Source: Crotophaga sulcirostris
Taxonomy: Eukaryota > Chordata > Aves > Cuculiformes > Crotophagidae
NCBI GenBank assembly: GCA_013397455.1
Contig: VYZB01000754.1
Coordinates: forward strand, 223,826 to 287,825
DNA: 64,000 bases
Direction of reading: 5' to 3'
Positions 11,975 through 24,342 of the stretch are shown here, one piece after another; position 1 is the first letter of the stretch, and the number at the start of each line of letters is the position of its first letter. A program made the translations under genes and the position numbers. Below the pieces are notes generated by a model, which saw nothing but the letters and a program-made list of their open reading frames with translations, made no database searches and was not told the origin of the DNA.

Positions 11975-14900
11975 ATATAATTATATAAAATATAATTATT
12001 TTACAAGTGTATATCTTTGGAATATGAGGAGAATATGAGATAGCATTACATGTACTTATATCCAACCAGGTGCAATACGGAGCATAATATAGTGTTAAAA
12101 TCTCATCCTTGACAGGTTGAGAGTCCATAAAGAATTGCTCATCTATGGTACAGCTTTATGCTTTAAGTGACACTGAACTGAGAGCCAGCCTTCATCATGG
12201 GACAACTAGAGGAGTAAATTTCTGTGCTAATATCAGACTACTTAATATACAATAATTGGACTTACTTTTCAGATCATTGCTGTATGACAACACCTATACG
12301 CCCAAGCCTGTCATACTGTAGGCTTTATCTGGAAACTAGAAACAGAACAGAACTCTGAACAGGAAGAGCATGCCCAAATAATTTCAATTCCTTATCTCAG
12401 TAGTAATAATTAAAGATTTGTATATTAGATATTATACCATACATTATTCTAGGATCCCGTATTTTTTCCTTTACCCAGAACAAAGTGTAAAACCCTGAAC
12501 CATAAGGAAGGGTAACTGCAAGACAATCTTTACTGGTGAAAAATTTCTTAGTTCAACATTAACATGAGCTAAAAACTGCAGTTATTGCAGGACCCCTAAA
12601 GGTGTCCTCTAACATGCATCACTTGGAGAAGTACCAATGGAAACCAGTGGAATCGTGCTTATTTATTACCTTTGTTAGTCGACTGGATGTCTGTTCTAGT
12701 TTAAAGGCTCCCATTAATCTCAGAAATCACATTGCTATTCACCATGGGGGTGTATCTAGAGTCTTTATGTATTTGGGCATTAACTTCATACTGTATTAAT
12801 CAACAGCTTATAAAAGTCCTGCAGAAATTCCATTTACTGTTAGAAGTTTTGAATGGCATATCACTGGAAGCTTCCCTTCTAAATGGAAAAAATATTGAAT
12901 TAGCTAAGTTTAGACATTTCAAGCCTACCTTTAAGAATGTGTATATATGTGGAGATTTTTTTTTCAGGAAATACAATCTGCCTTGAAATATTACCTCTTT
13001 ACAAAAATATTTTAAAAATAGTATATCTTATATTTTAGAATTGCTCTGTGCTGCTGCTTCTTCAATCCTTTTTGTATGTGGTATGATAAGAAAGAGGCAG
13101 ATTATTTATATTCTATGAGAAATTACTAAATAAGGATCAGACTCTTGTTGAGTCCTGCAAAGTTTTCCAAAATTTCCACAAGTGCTCATTGAGTTTTTGG
13201 CTCTAGTATTGTTAACAGCATTCATAATGGATTAAGTGTGTCTGCCCTAAAACAAAGTAAGTAGCCTAAATAGTAGCCCATAAATTAAATTTAGTTGAAA
13301 CAGGAAACTTATTTTGAGGCTTTAAGACACTTACAGAAACTGAGCATAAGGACAAATCAGTAGATTTTCTATAATAAGACAATGGGAAAAATTAAATTTT
13401 ATAATGTATAATAAAACTTCAAGGAACTCTGTATGTATATTTGACCTAGTATTAAGCATACTTCTTTTCAGACCCATTCAGACAATATTTAAATGATTCT
13501 TGACCACTTACATATTCACTTCAATAATGATGTTTTCTCAGGTCAGAGATAAAATATAGATGATCAAAAACCCCAGTATGGGACATTTGGGAAGCCTCAA
13601 AGACAGGATTGCGTATCTTATTATTGCCTCTTAAAGTCATATTTGTAAAACTGTGCATTTCTACATTTTTACTATAAGACTACAGAAATTATAGGAGAGT
13701 TCTCCTAAAACTGTGGATCATGAGGTAGAAAACGTGGTTTCTGTTCCTCAAAGAGTGTTTTTATTATTATAAAAGAAAGCATAGTAAAGTGAAATCATAA
13801 GACAAGTTATGTATACACACCAGGTAACAACCAGATCTTCTAGCATGTAGATGTGCAGCACATATACTATCCCATAATAGTGTCAGTAGAGACTTGAGAC
13901 ATGAAGAAAGATCTTCTAATCACCAAGCAAACGTGTACACTTCTACAGCACACGTAGTTAAGAATGCAACATTTGCACCAGTGCTACAAAACTCTAGTCC
14001 AGATATTCTGGAAGTCCGTGAAACCGAAGTGCTGTAGAAGATGTAGTTGCTGTTACATGTTACACATGGATTCAGAGGTTGGTTGCCTTAAAATGCAATC
14101 TACAGCTGTAATAGTTCACTTGAGGCATATCCCTCCTGCTATGTAACTTACTCCAAGATCAGATTTAAAAGGTTACTAGAAAGAGGATAAATTAGTGCTT
14201 CCATGCACATCAGTAATTTAACGTACTTCATTACTATGAGATTGTAAATATCATACTATTCTTTCTGTATCTTTCACATAACCTAGTTATTGAAAACAAT
14301 GAAAGAAAATACCATGCAATTTTTTTTCCTCTCAGTGTTCTGGAAATCTGTATTGCATCTGATGGTTCTCTGCGGAGAGAAAGGACTCTATGTTGCTTTT
14401 GCCCAAGGGCATTCACTATCCTCTTTTAAATTGTGATCTTCAGGGCCAATTATTCTGGTTGGATACACTTCTCATCACTCAATTTGCTATTGTGTTTGAA
14501 GTGCCTTCTTGATATATTGTTTGGGGTGCAAGTATGTGTACCAGTGGCCTCTGGAATTGTTAAATTGTTTCTGAATATAGTAAAATAGTTCTATTACCCA
14601 CTTTTTGCTAAAAAAGGCAAATCAGCTATGCTGTATAAAAACACTAGACAGCAGTATTTTCCAGGAGCAAGTTATTTATCCAAACTTACAGACCTGCTCA
14701 CGTTTCTTTGCAATCTAGTTGCTACACACTTAGTTGCTACGCTGTTTTTTCCTCTGCTCCTGTGCAGTCATCCAGCCATTCTCTGCTCTATATGCCTAAT
14801 AGGTATCCTTAATACCTATTGGTTATTAAAATACTCCATGCTTGAGATCTGTGCTCATAAGCATATGAGAAATATTGTTCCAGTCATTTCATTAGTTATG

Positions 14901-17900
14901 TACACACCAGCTGGGAATCATAAGGCTCATAAAAAGGAATACTCAGCATTTCATTCCATGGTCCCCAGTCATTAAGGAGGGCTTTTGTCCTTCACCACAT
15001 GTAAGATATTACAGACTTGACTGCACTGGCTGTAAGAAGAGACATGCCGTTCCTTTCATTGCTTATGACACTCTGCACGTCGGCAATGCATCTAGCTGAC
15101 TTCTCTTAAGGTTGAGAAAGTTCTGGTTGGACTTTTAATTTATGTAGGGTGTAAATATGCTCATTGAGAAATTATGTCTTTTAAACCTCAGCAACACCTC
15201 CAAGCTTTTAAGCAGTGAAAATTCAGTTTTGGTATTATTGGAAGAATTTGAAATTGTAATTAGGATAAATTGGTTGTTTGGAATGGTCACAATGATGGAA
15301 GAATCTTGCATTTCCTGTGTTTTAAAATGGTATTTTGCGTATTCATTTCAAAATTGTGTTTTCTCTCTTATAAAAGTGCCAAAAAAAAGAGAAAGATATT
15401 TTTAAATGCTCAGCAAAATAATTTGGTGTTGAAAAATAGTCATTGCAGCTTAAAACCCATTTTAATCAAACAAACTACCAAAAATTTTGAAAACATTTTT
15501 TTCTCAGATGAACTTATGTTTTATTTTTGCTGCTAAAAATAAGAAATAACTTCAGAAGATAAACGCTTTCCATAGTTTCTCCCATAAGTCTGTGATCAGA
15601 TTTCACCTTCTTAATCCAGGAAAAGGAAAAACAAGTCATCTATTTCTTCTAGGGTTTTTCTCTATAAACTCTCTGCCAAAATGATGAGATGATATGATAT
15701 AGTTGGCATCTCAGTTCTTTGTTTCAGGCCCTGTTTTTACCCTAGCTGGATAGACTTTTTTGTAATCCTTCTCCTCTCCTCTCTTCTCCTCCAAACACTT
15801 TCAGCCTTACCCTGAAGGTGACCTAGGAGGGAAATAAAATCTTGGCTAATTGGTCTTTTTTTCCCCCACTTTAATTATAAATAAATAATATTTAAGACAT
15901 ATTTGTTAAAAATCACTTAACAAAACCATATTCTCCTCAATGTTTTTTTCTAGAACAAAATTCAGGTGTCTTAAAGCTTTGGTAACAATTGTTAAGAGTG
16001 AAATTATGGTTCTACAAATAACATAGACTATAAAAGGGGAAGTTTCTCTTTTTTAACAAGTTTAAAAGACAGTTTTGGTGTGTAAAATCCCAGTCTCTAA
16101 TGACAGTCTATGAGGGTAAGAGCTCAGGATTCTACTTTCTGTTCCACAGGCCAGATTAGAAATAGCACACTAAAAGCTTGCCTATGTACTTTTCTGCACA
16201 CCTACAGTGAATTTTATTGTATCTTTCTTAATATATAGCCAAAGAGATTTCAGAAAGAAAATACACTCTTAAAGATGCAAAGGATAAAATAAGCTTTTTG
16301 AGACTGTTAAAATGATTTTCGGAAAACTACTTTAAAGGGAGAGGTCGTGCTAAGGTCTGGATTCAAATATCCTTGCATTTGAAAGATGTGATATGTTATT
16401 ACTTCACTTTGTGTCTAGTTAACTTGAAATAATGTTCTGATCTTGATGGATTCAGGTCACAATTCAAAATGTCACACATAGGAAGTATGAGAGAAGCTTT
16501 GCTAAATGCAAGTCAGATCACTGATTAATGGAGTTTGGCCACAGTGGTGTTACATGGGACTTAAGAGATAAGATAGCATCTGATTTCAGAAGACTCCTAA
16601 ACAGTTATATACCACATCTTCTAAGCTATGTGGTATTTATTTTTATTTTATAGCTCCTAGTTAACCCACAGTCACACTTTATGATTATCCTGCTGTCAGT
16701 AAGACTGGAGAATGCATCTTTGCTCATCAACCTTTACCATACTTTTTCCAACCATTTTCAGACCTACAAAAGCAATTTTTTTCTAGGAAAGGAGAACAGG
16801 TTGCAGAATTGTGCAGCTCCTGCAGTATCTACGCACACCAAACAAGAGCAATAGTCTCAAGTATGGGGAACAAGAGTTCAGTTTGCAGGAAATCTATATC
16901 CTTGTTAATGTCTTCATAGTCAAAGAATTCCAAGATCTGCTTCCAAGCCACACACAGTTCCTGGTGTTAACGGCTGGAGCCCCCACTTAGCAGGAGCCCC
17001 GTACTGGCACTGACAGAAAGACAGCTTAATTCCTTGCAGTCAGGCCTCACAGTCTGAAAAGTAATGAATTTTGGAATTTGCAGAAGAATCTTCAATAGTT
17101 TTGGGTGCTGCGTGCTACAGAAGGTTTGAGTTTTTTTTCTGTTTCCTTCCACTACTGCTGTGAACTGTGGAATTCCACCACTCCCCCTTGTTTATTTTTC
17201 CTCTTTTCAAATAAAAGGGAAAGTTGTGACTGGGTGTTCGTTTGAAAAAACACATATTGAGATTCAGTTAAGTACTCTTAGGGTAACCCTTCAAATATTC
17301 TCCCAAGTACGTGAAAGCAGCTGCTTAAGAGCATGTAGCAAGTATGGTTTGTATCTGGAGCCCTATATCTCTGCGTATTGTTAGAAATTAGTGGAAAATC
17401 ACATACTGTTCATTTGCATACTTTATTTCAATAGCTTTATTATTTGGCAGCTGAATGCTGTCAAACACCCAAAGCATTTATACTCATCAAGGATAAAGTC
17501 CTTGGCTAGTGAGAAGACTTTCAAATGAGTTGAGCTAAATTTATTCTGTGTTTTGAAGGTATCTTAGCATGTGATAAATTTTCTTTCATGCTTAGGTAAC
17601 TCAGCGATCTATCAATGATATATTGATAAGTTACAGAATAATAGCCCAGAGAAATGTCATTAAATACATACCTTTCCACAAAGTTTATCAGGTTATAAAC
17701 ACTTTAGAAAAGTTTCTTCCTCTCTTTGAAGTAACACATAATGTCTGGTACAACAGCAGCTGTATTCTACCTCATTGAGATTCTAGACTGGTTCCTTGTT
17801 AGGTGGAGATATAAAACAAAACTATATTTGACAGAAGTTCCTAGAAGCCAAAGACAACACCAGTAGCTCAGGCTTACTGCATCCATTCTAGCAAGCCTCT

Positions 17901-17904
17901 GATT
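11975..17904. other. Non-coding stretch, no recognised element
   Basis: This is unique AT-rich DNA with scattered short ORFs. The longest plus-strand frame (14628-14975) has no codon bias, no splice context and no family resemblance. A perfect 9-bp inverted repeat with a 5-nt loop lies at 14798-14820. A strong plus-strand polypyrimidine acceptor-like site ends at about 15806, but no plausible exon follows it. No transposon was recognised. Confidence 0.6.
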
Positions 17905-17935
17905 ATTCATTCATTCACTCACTCATTCATTCATT
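17905..17935. repeat. (TTCA)n microsatellite
   Basis: There are about seven imperfect TTCA/CTCA tetranucleotide units in a row. This is a simple repeat. Confidence 0.9.
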
Positions 17936-18589
17936 ACTGCTAAATCAATGGAAGAACTTATTCACATAGTACAACTGCTACACTGACAGATCAACGAGGA
18001 ATGATTTTACATCTTGTGGGGATGAATACCTATGAGCAAGTGACGTAATGCAATTAAGACAACAAATTCCAAGCAAATAAGTTACTTCAGAAAATTCAAA
18101 AGACTAATCATTTTGATTATTTTTTAATAGCAATGTGAAGTTCTGCATTTATCGCCTGATGGAACGCCTGAAATGCATTGTGTCCATTCAAAAGCAGTCT
18201 AGGTTTCTGAATAGGACACTATAAACCTGATTTCAACAGACTGAAAACAAGATGTGACAAGCAGTTTGACACTGGCCCTCTACTAATTTCCGCTATTTGT
18301 AAAGAGGCACGTCTGAATGGAAATAGCTCAGCAGAACGGGTCAGTATGGTTGAGGCCGTGTCAGCCTACACATAAAAAACACAGTGCTGGGGAAAATAAG
18401 CAGCCATTGATTTCTAGTGAAAGCCCCCAGAGTCTGGGGAAAGCAGCCAAAACGAGGCACCAGCTGCTCTCTGCTGGAAATCTTTTGTCGAAGAGTGAGG
18501 GGAGAGAGAGAAAGCTGGTGGGTCTGAAAGGGGAAACAAGGCAGAAATCAGGAAAGAAGAGGTGGTGCTGACTGCCTCAGTAATACTTC

Positions 18590-19090
18590 ATTCCCCACAC
18601 TCAGCATTCTCTGAAAAATGAAGGCGGGGAAACATCCCCCAAAACTTCTCTATCTTTTATTTATGCAATGTAATGGGAAGGCTTCCAATTGGAATTTCAC
18701 ATGCTCTTTCACATTCCCTGAATTCAGCTGCACGGCTTTGAATGTGCGGTGGTTTTTTTATTTTATTTTTTTAAATATTGCTCAAATCTAGTAAGTATAT
18801 GCATCAAAAATGGAACAAATACCCAGTGTGATTGCAGCTCCTCATTTGCATAATTGCATTATGACAACAATTTTAAGAAGAGAATAAATGGGGGATATTC
18901 TGTTTGAAGTTTTTTGCCTATAATACAAAAATCTTCCCTATCTGCCTTTTGAGCACCTCCATAATGATTTCACGCTACAAATTGTAGCAAAACTCACTAG
19001 CAGTGAGTAATAACTCTCTTGCTTCTAGCCCAGACATTACAGGCAGTGCATCCTGCAACGGAATGCAATATTCATGAAGGGGTTTCAAGT
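18590..19090. promoter_or_regulatory. Candidate conserved non-coding element / enhancer
   Basis: This stretch of about 500 bp is unique and non-repetitive. It contains dense homeobox- and POU-like motifs, including an octamer-type ATTTGCAT followed at once by TAATTGCATTATG (about 18843-18862), a further ATTTATGCAATG-like motif near 18660, and a short inverted repeat ACTCAC/GTGAGT near 18995. It has several stop codons in every frame over most of its length, so it is unlikely to be coding. An 84-codon plus-strand ORF (18317-18571) lies just upstream; it has ordinary-looking codons but no recognised product. That this is an enhancer is my inference from motif content only. I cannot measure conservation from this sequence alone. 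Confidence 0.25.
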
Positions 19091-22000
19091 GAGCAGTTTC
19101 GCATGGTCTGAAAATCTGAAATAGTTCCTGCTAGACCAGCACACACAAGAAGGTGGGGCAAGGGGAACAGTTCCAGGACAACACTCTAACTTAATTCTAG
19201 ATCCAAATCTAAACCTAGTAAGACTGCACAAGCCTAATGTGAAAAGGAGCTCTCTTGAACAAAAGTAGTTACTTCAAACTAATTATTAGAACAGTTGGTC
19301 AAAGCTAAGCAATATCAAATCAGCAAATGGTCTTTGAAGCCTATAGAGAACTTTAAATACAAAACTTCATATACCTTTATTTTAAAAAGCTTTAGAATGG
19401 AGACACCCTGTCAATGCTGATTACATAAAAAATGTGGCAACTCTCAGTTACAGAACGTCTCCACAACAGTAGCAGAATGCCTTTTCCCCACTTGGTTTTT
19501 ACAGCTTTGCTTGTTACTGACAGTAGAAGTTACTTAAAAGGTCAGTGTTACACTGCTGGTCACATCTTGTTTTCATTGTATTGAAATTGTGTTTAGAGGG
19601 CCCTGCTACTAAGAGGCTTAGTCTGCTTCTAAAAGAATGTACATGCATAGCTCTGAATATTGCATTACACCTCAAACTAACAAAATTCTGGACTGCTCAT
19701 TTAACAGTGCTTCCAGAGATGTGACAAGATAAGATTAGATTTATATCTTATCAAGTTTGTAATTGCAAGGTTAATTTAGTTTCCTCTGAATGTCCTGAAT
19801 CTTGACCAGTTCGCTTTGCTACACTTTTTCAGATCATCTTGTGTACCTCTAAGAAAAACTCTTTCCTCTGTTTAAGTGCACCCTCCCCTAGCTTTTTCTT
19901 ATGTAACTACAGCTCATTAGCCCCAGATTTAGTATTCGCTTCTAATCTTTACTTTTACAGGACCCATGCTTACTTGCTCCAAAGCTCACAAAAACCTGCC
20001 AGGCTACCAACAAATTCTATGCTGTCTTCGGCTTCAGTAAAGATTATGTAAAAAATAACTAATATAAATAAGAAAAAACTTTAAATGTGTACATGATAAT
20101 TTGTATTTTGTATTCCCACGTGTGCCTTCATACTGTGATATCTTTTCATTTTCCTTGGTTTTGTATGTCATCCTCTCTACTTTTCAGAGAAAAACTTCCA
20201 CTGCCTACTGAGTTTTCTCTTTTCTTTACTCTTTCACAAAACTACCACACTTCAGTGGACACGCTGCGAAGGACTGTGGGGATGCTAGGCAGAAAAGATC
20301 TGCAGTTATTTACTGTAGCCTGGACTGCCACAGGCAAGGGGTGTGTGTGCATATGTTTGTTATTATGAAATTGGGACCCAACTTCATTTGGGATTTCCAT
20401 CACTTTTCGCCCTGATCTTCACATCTAGGAATTATGAACCTTCCAGAGCTCTGTGTATTTGCAAAGAGCAGTATGGGTACGCCAGTGCTGTAGGATTGGA
20501 GCCCATCGAAAAATAAATGTCATGGAATCTAAAGTAGTGCAGTGGTCCTGAACAACATCAAATCATCTTCATTCAAGCAAAAAACCATTCTGACCAAATG
20601 CCAGGACTGCACACTCTGTTCGTTTTCATTCATGCTTCAGGAACCTGAACCTACTATTCAAGTAGAAAGTTTAACAACAGGCAAAGTGAAGGCAACGAGT
20701 AAAAAATCCCTAGGTACCTATATCTGCAAGAAAGTTCATTCTTTCACAGTGTGTTGTCAGCTATCCCATTGCTGTGTTTTAGGTAGACAGGCACAAAATC
20801 AAGCTGAAGAAATTTTGTATAAATAAATTGAAGCATAAGAGAAAAAAAAACAGAGTACAACAGGAACAAGGTGTTCTGGGAGTACTGTATATACTTATTA
20901 GAGGGCACTGAGCTAAATAACAGAACAACAGGAAAAGGATATTATTTTAATTGAAAAAAATATAGCATTCCCTTTTGCAGCCTGTTCAGACTGCCTGGAA
21001 TATCTTTGTGTTATAGCATGTCTGAATACATCCATTTGTGAAATTCATTAAATTAACCCAGAATAATCTATTTCCCTATTGCATTGTTATGCAGATTTAT
21101 TGGAACCTGCATTAGAAAAGTTTGCAGTTGTTTAGCAATTATTATCCACTTTATAAATTTTCCCTATTTCAAAAGCTTGGAGTGCAATTTATAATATGCT
21201 CTAGTAGTGCCCTGGATACAATTCATCACATTAATTTCTTCGTCTCCAGCAAGCACGCATTTTATCTATATTATTTCCCAAATCAATTTTTCTTTTTAAA
21301 CCCAGTGATTGGTTTAATACACATGGTACCATTAGATCTCTAGCACATCTTCTCATCATACATCATGTCTATCTATGGAATACTGAGCTAACTGCAGTGG
21401 TTTGCGTCCTCAGCTTGTGTAGATAGCCAAGACAGTTCAATATGGCCATTACAGTTTACATCTGCTAAAAATACAGCCCTATAGCAGTTTGATACATTAT
21501 TATGTACTAGAAAATGTAATTTAATTGCAGGAGGGCAAATTAAGGTCCCGTTTTAATACAAGCCCTCCGATATCAGAAGTGAAAATGTGCATGTGTGTGT
21601 GTAAGCAGACACGTATTTAGAGATAGAGAAATATGTACTTAGAGGGAAATGGAAATACTGACAAGTCAAGACTCATTGTTTTGTAAAGGATGAAATTAGA
21701 ATCTATATCTCTTGGAAAGGCACAGATCTGCACATTCTGTAATGCACAGATCAACACCTCTGTTATTAAAATGTTTATAATTGTAATTATATTTCTGAAA
21801 AAATAAATTATCTAATGCAATTCAATTGGTCTTCACTTTGAGACTTTGACCTATAAAGAATTCCTGAAGGCACAGTCAAGAACAATAAAGATTAGGTCAG
21901 AATAGCTATAATAAGATCAGTTATATCTAACGGGAAACATTTACCTGAAAATCTCCATATGAAGTTCAGAAGCATTGCTTTTTCAAAGAAATTGAATGAA

Positions 22001-23572
22001 AAGTTGAACATACAGAGATATGGAAAAATTCCACACCATGCTCGATAGTCATTCACCAGTGCAGAAAAACATTTGATATTGCAATATTTCTTGAGAGTTC
22101 CATGAGGAATTCAGAAGAAAGGACCATCTTAAATAGCAGCCAGCAGCTGAATGAGAAGAACAGAACTTGGGTGAGGGTTATTTCACTGGCTGATTGTCTT
22201 ACAAACTACTCTTGGCACCAGCTTCAGAGTGACACAGACTCCTTACTTTTTTCAAAAGCATCTGCCATATAGTGATTTTAGGACAATCAAAAGCTCCAGA
22301 GGTCTACAGGGCCCATTGTGCCACAGTTACCGACACTGAAGTCCATGTGTCTACTGTTATAAGATAAAGTCTGTTTTGAAAGAAAACAAACTTTATTGAT
22401 ATTTCTGTTAGAGCTGAGAGCAGTTCTCGAAAGACAAAATTACATCATGTAGTTATCTTGGCCTCAATCCTAAACGTCTTTGTGCCGCATCAGGAGTATT
22501 CTATGCGGTCCAGCTCAACTAAGAGTAGACACTACGGTTACATTTTTATGCTTTCTTTCCAGGAGATGAAGTACAAAAAGCTCTACCCCGAAAAGCAGAG
22601 CAGATTTTGCTATCTGCATTTGAGGCTGCAACATGATCTACTATTTTCCTGTAGACTGAATCTCAGGTAATGTCAAATGTTTTCTTAGGCTTTTTTGTGA
22701 GGGTGTCCAAAACTCAGAATTCCTCATGATGTCTTGTCCCAACAATGCTCCACCACAGTCAGATTTTGATAAGGACATTATTTCCACAGTAAATGAATCT
22801 GCATAAAAGGAATGCTTTCCTGAAAAAAACTACTAATGCAATAATATACAGGTATTGAGGTGAAAAACTGTTTCTACCATCAAGAACAAGGTCAATACTG
22901 GTAGTGTGAATGCAATTTGAACCACTGCAGAGCCCTGCTCATTCATTTCGGAGAGAGTAAGTATTAAGATGGGCAAAAACTGATGTTAGAGAAAAAAATC
23001 AACCTATACTTCTCTCTGCCAGGAACTCAATGATTATACAGCTTTCATCATTGTAGACTCAAGTACCCCCACAATTTGGTGCTAGCATTCTTTCTTACAC
23101 TCTTTGGGCATAACCTCAATCGCACTTCCTCCTATACACAGAGAAAAGCAACTGACACAAAAAGTGGGTGTCAGCTTGAAATCCTCAAGTGTCTTTTCTA
23201 ATACAACAGCAACACTCAAGAGGAAGGCATCTTCTTAAGTAGTGGCTGATGAGAATTACAAGTTAGTCCTTATAGTACTCACAAGCCTATCCTGGAAGGA
23301 AAGGTTAACTAATTAAAGTTGACAAAAAAACCCAACCAAACAACAAAAAATCCCCCCAAATTAATATTTTTAAAGAAAGGCAAAACTGTTAGGGTGTATA
23401 GTACAGGCTGTTCACAGATATCTGAAGGAATTCTGAGCAAGATTTTTCCAATGTAATCTTACATTTCAGGGAAAACTTCAACATCACAACAATTATCCCT
23501 CTCTGGATGAACTCTAGGGGAACAATACCCCAATATGTATTAAGGCACAAGGACACATTTTTGCACTCCATT
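19091..23572. other. Non-coding stretch, no recognised element
   Basis: This is unique AT-rich sequence with no transposon or RNA gene that I recognise. A short (GT)n run lies near 21590-21602. The open frames at 19839-20051, 20087-20368 and 20542-20826 have no domain or motif I can name and no matching splice sites, and are probably chance. Confidence 0.6.
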
Positions 23573-23691
23573 CCCTGTAGGAGGCAAAAATAGGAGTTTG
23601 ACAGAATTCATGTAGTTAAATGATGAGGTCCCTGTAGGAGCCAAAAAAAGGAGTTTGGCAGAATTCATGTAGTTAAATGATAAGAGGTCCC
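23573..23691. repeat. Two-copy 57-bp tandem duplication
   Basis: The unit starts CCCTGTAGGAG and runs through GAGTTTG, CAGAATTCATGTAG and TTAAATGAT. Copy one is 23573-23629. Copy two begins at 23630 and continues to about 23691, with a two-base insertion (AA before GAGG) and a few substitutions. Identity is roughly 90 percent by eye. The intact head-to-tail arrangement indicates a fairly recent local duplication. Confidence 0.9.
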
Positions 23692-24247
23692 AGTACTTTC
23701 CTGTTTCTTTCTATTAAACAAACCAATTTTCATAAGTGATCAAAACACCAGCAGACAAATTAAGTCAAATCCACCTCTGTGTGGGCTTTTGCTGCCCATT
23801 GTCACCAGTACAGTCTCAGTCTCAGCCTCTTCTTATGGATTTTTATCCTCACTCCCTTTTCTTTTTTTCTGGTCCTCATTTTGATATTCTATTGCTCTTT
23901 TCCAGCCTTTCAGTTTCTCAGTCTCACATTTCTGCCATCTTTTTTTTTTTTATTATTATGCAACTTACTTTCTTCCTCACATTATTCTCTCTTACCCCTC
24001 CAAGTCATATCTCCCACAACAAAATGTTGCCCACCAGCAGTCCAAATGAGTTTGAAATTCTTGCCTGTGCAATTCAGAATTTGTGGAGAAGGGCAGAATA
24101 CCAAGATTTCACACCATTTATTCTGAAGGATAATATGTATTGAGTGCTCAAGAAAAGGCTGCTGATTAAAACTTACTTTAACAGTGCATGCAGTCCTTTC
24201 AGGTCTTCCTTCATCAAAAGTGTTTCTCATCAAGATGAATAGCAAAA
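23692..24247. other. Pyrimidine-rich non-coding stretch
   Basis: The stretch from about 23820 to 24000 is strongly pyrimidine-rich, with a run of T at 23940-23952. Two overlapping plus-strand open frames (135 and 115 codons) result from this composition bias: they are rich in S, F, L and P. I see no gene. Confidence 0.6.
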
Positions 24248-24342
24248 GTAATAATAAAAAAATAATAATATAAATATATAATATATATAATAATATAAAT
24301 AATATAAATACAAATACAAATAATAAAAAAAGAATAATAAAA
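24248..24342. repeat. (AAT)n/(AT)n simple repeat
   Basis: This is an imperfect AATAAT, ATAT and AAATAC run of about 95 bp. The minus-strand 188-codon open frame at 23982-24548 runs through it and owes its string of I, L, F and Y residues to this repeat. Confidence 0.9.

Noticed and set aside
11721..12128. Open frames on both strands across the N run
   Set aside because: They consist mostly of undefined residues from the assembly gap.
13856..13870. 15-base match to the 5' part of U6 snRNA (GCAGCACATATACTA)
   Set aside because: The match does not continue into the rest of U6, and the ACAGAGA region is absent, so a U6 gene or pseudogene is not supported.
14798..14820. Perfect 9-bp inverted repeat with 5-nt loop
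   Set aside because: Short hairpins of this size are expected by chance in 64 kb of AT-rich sequence.
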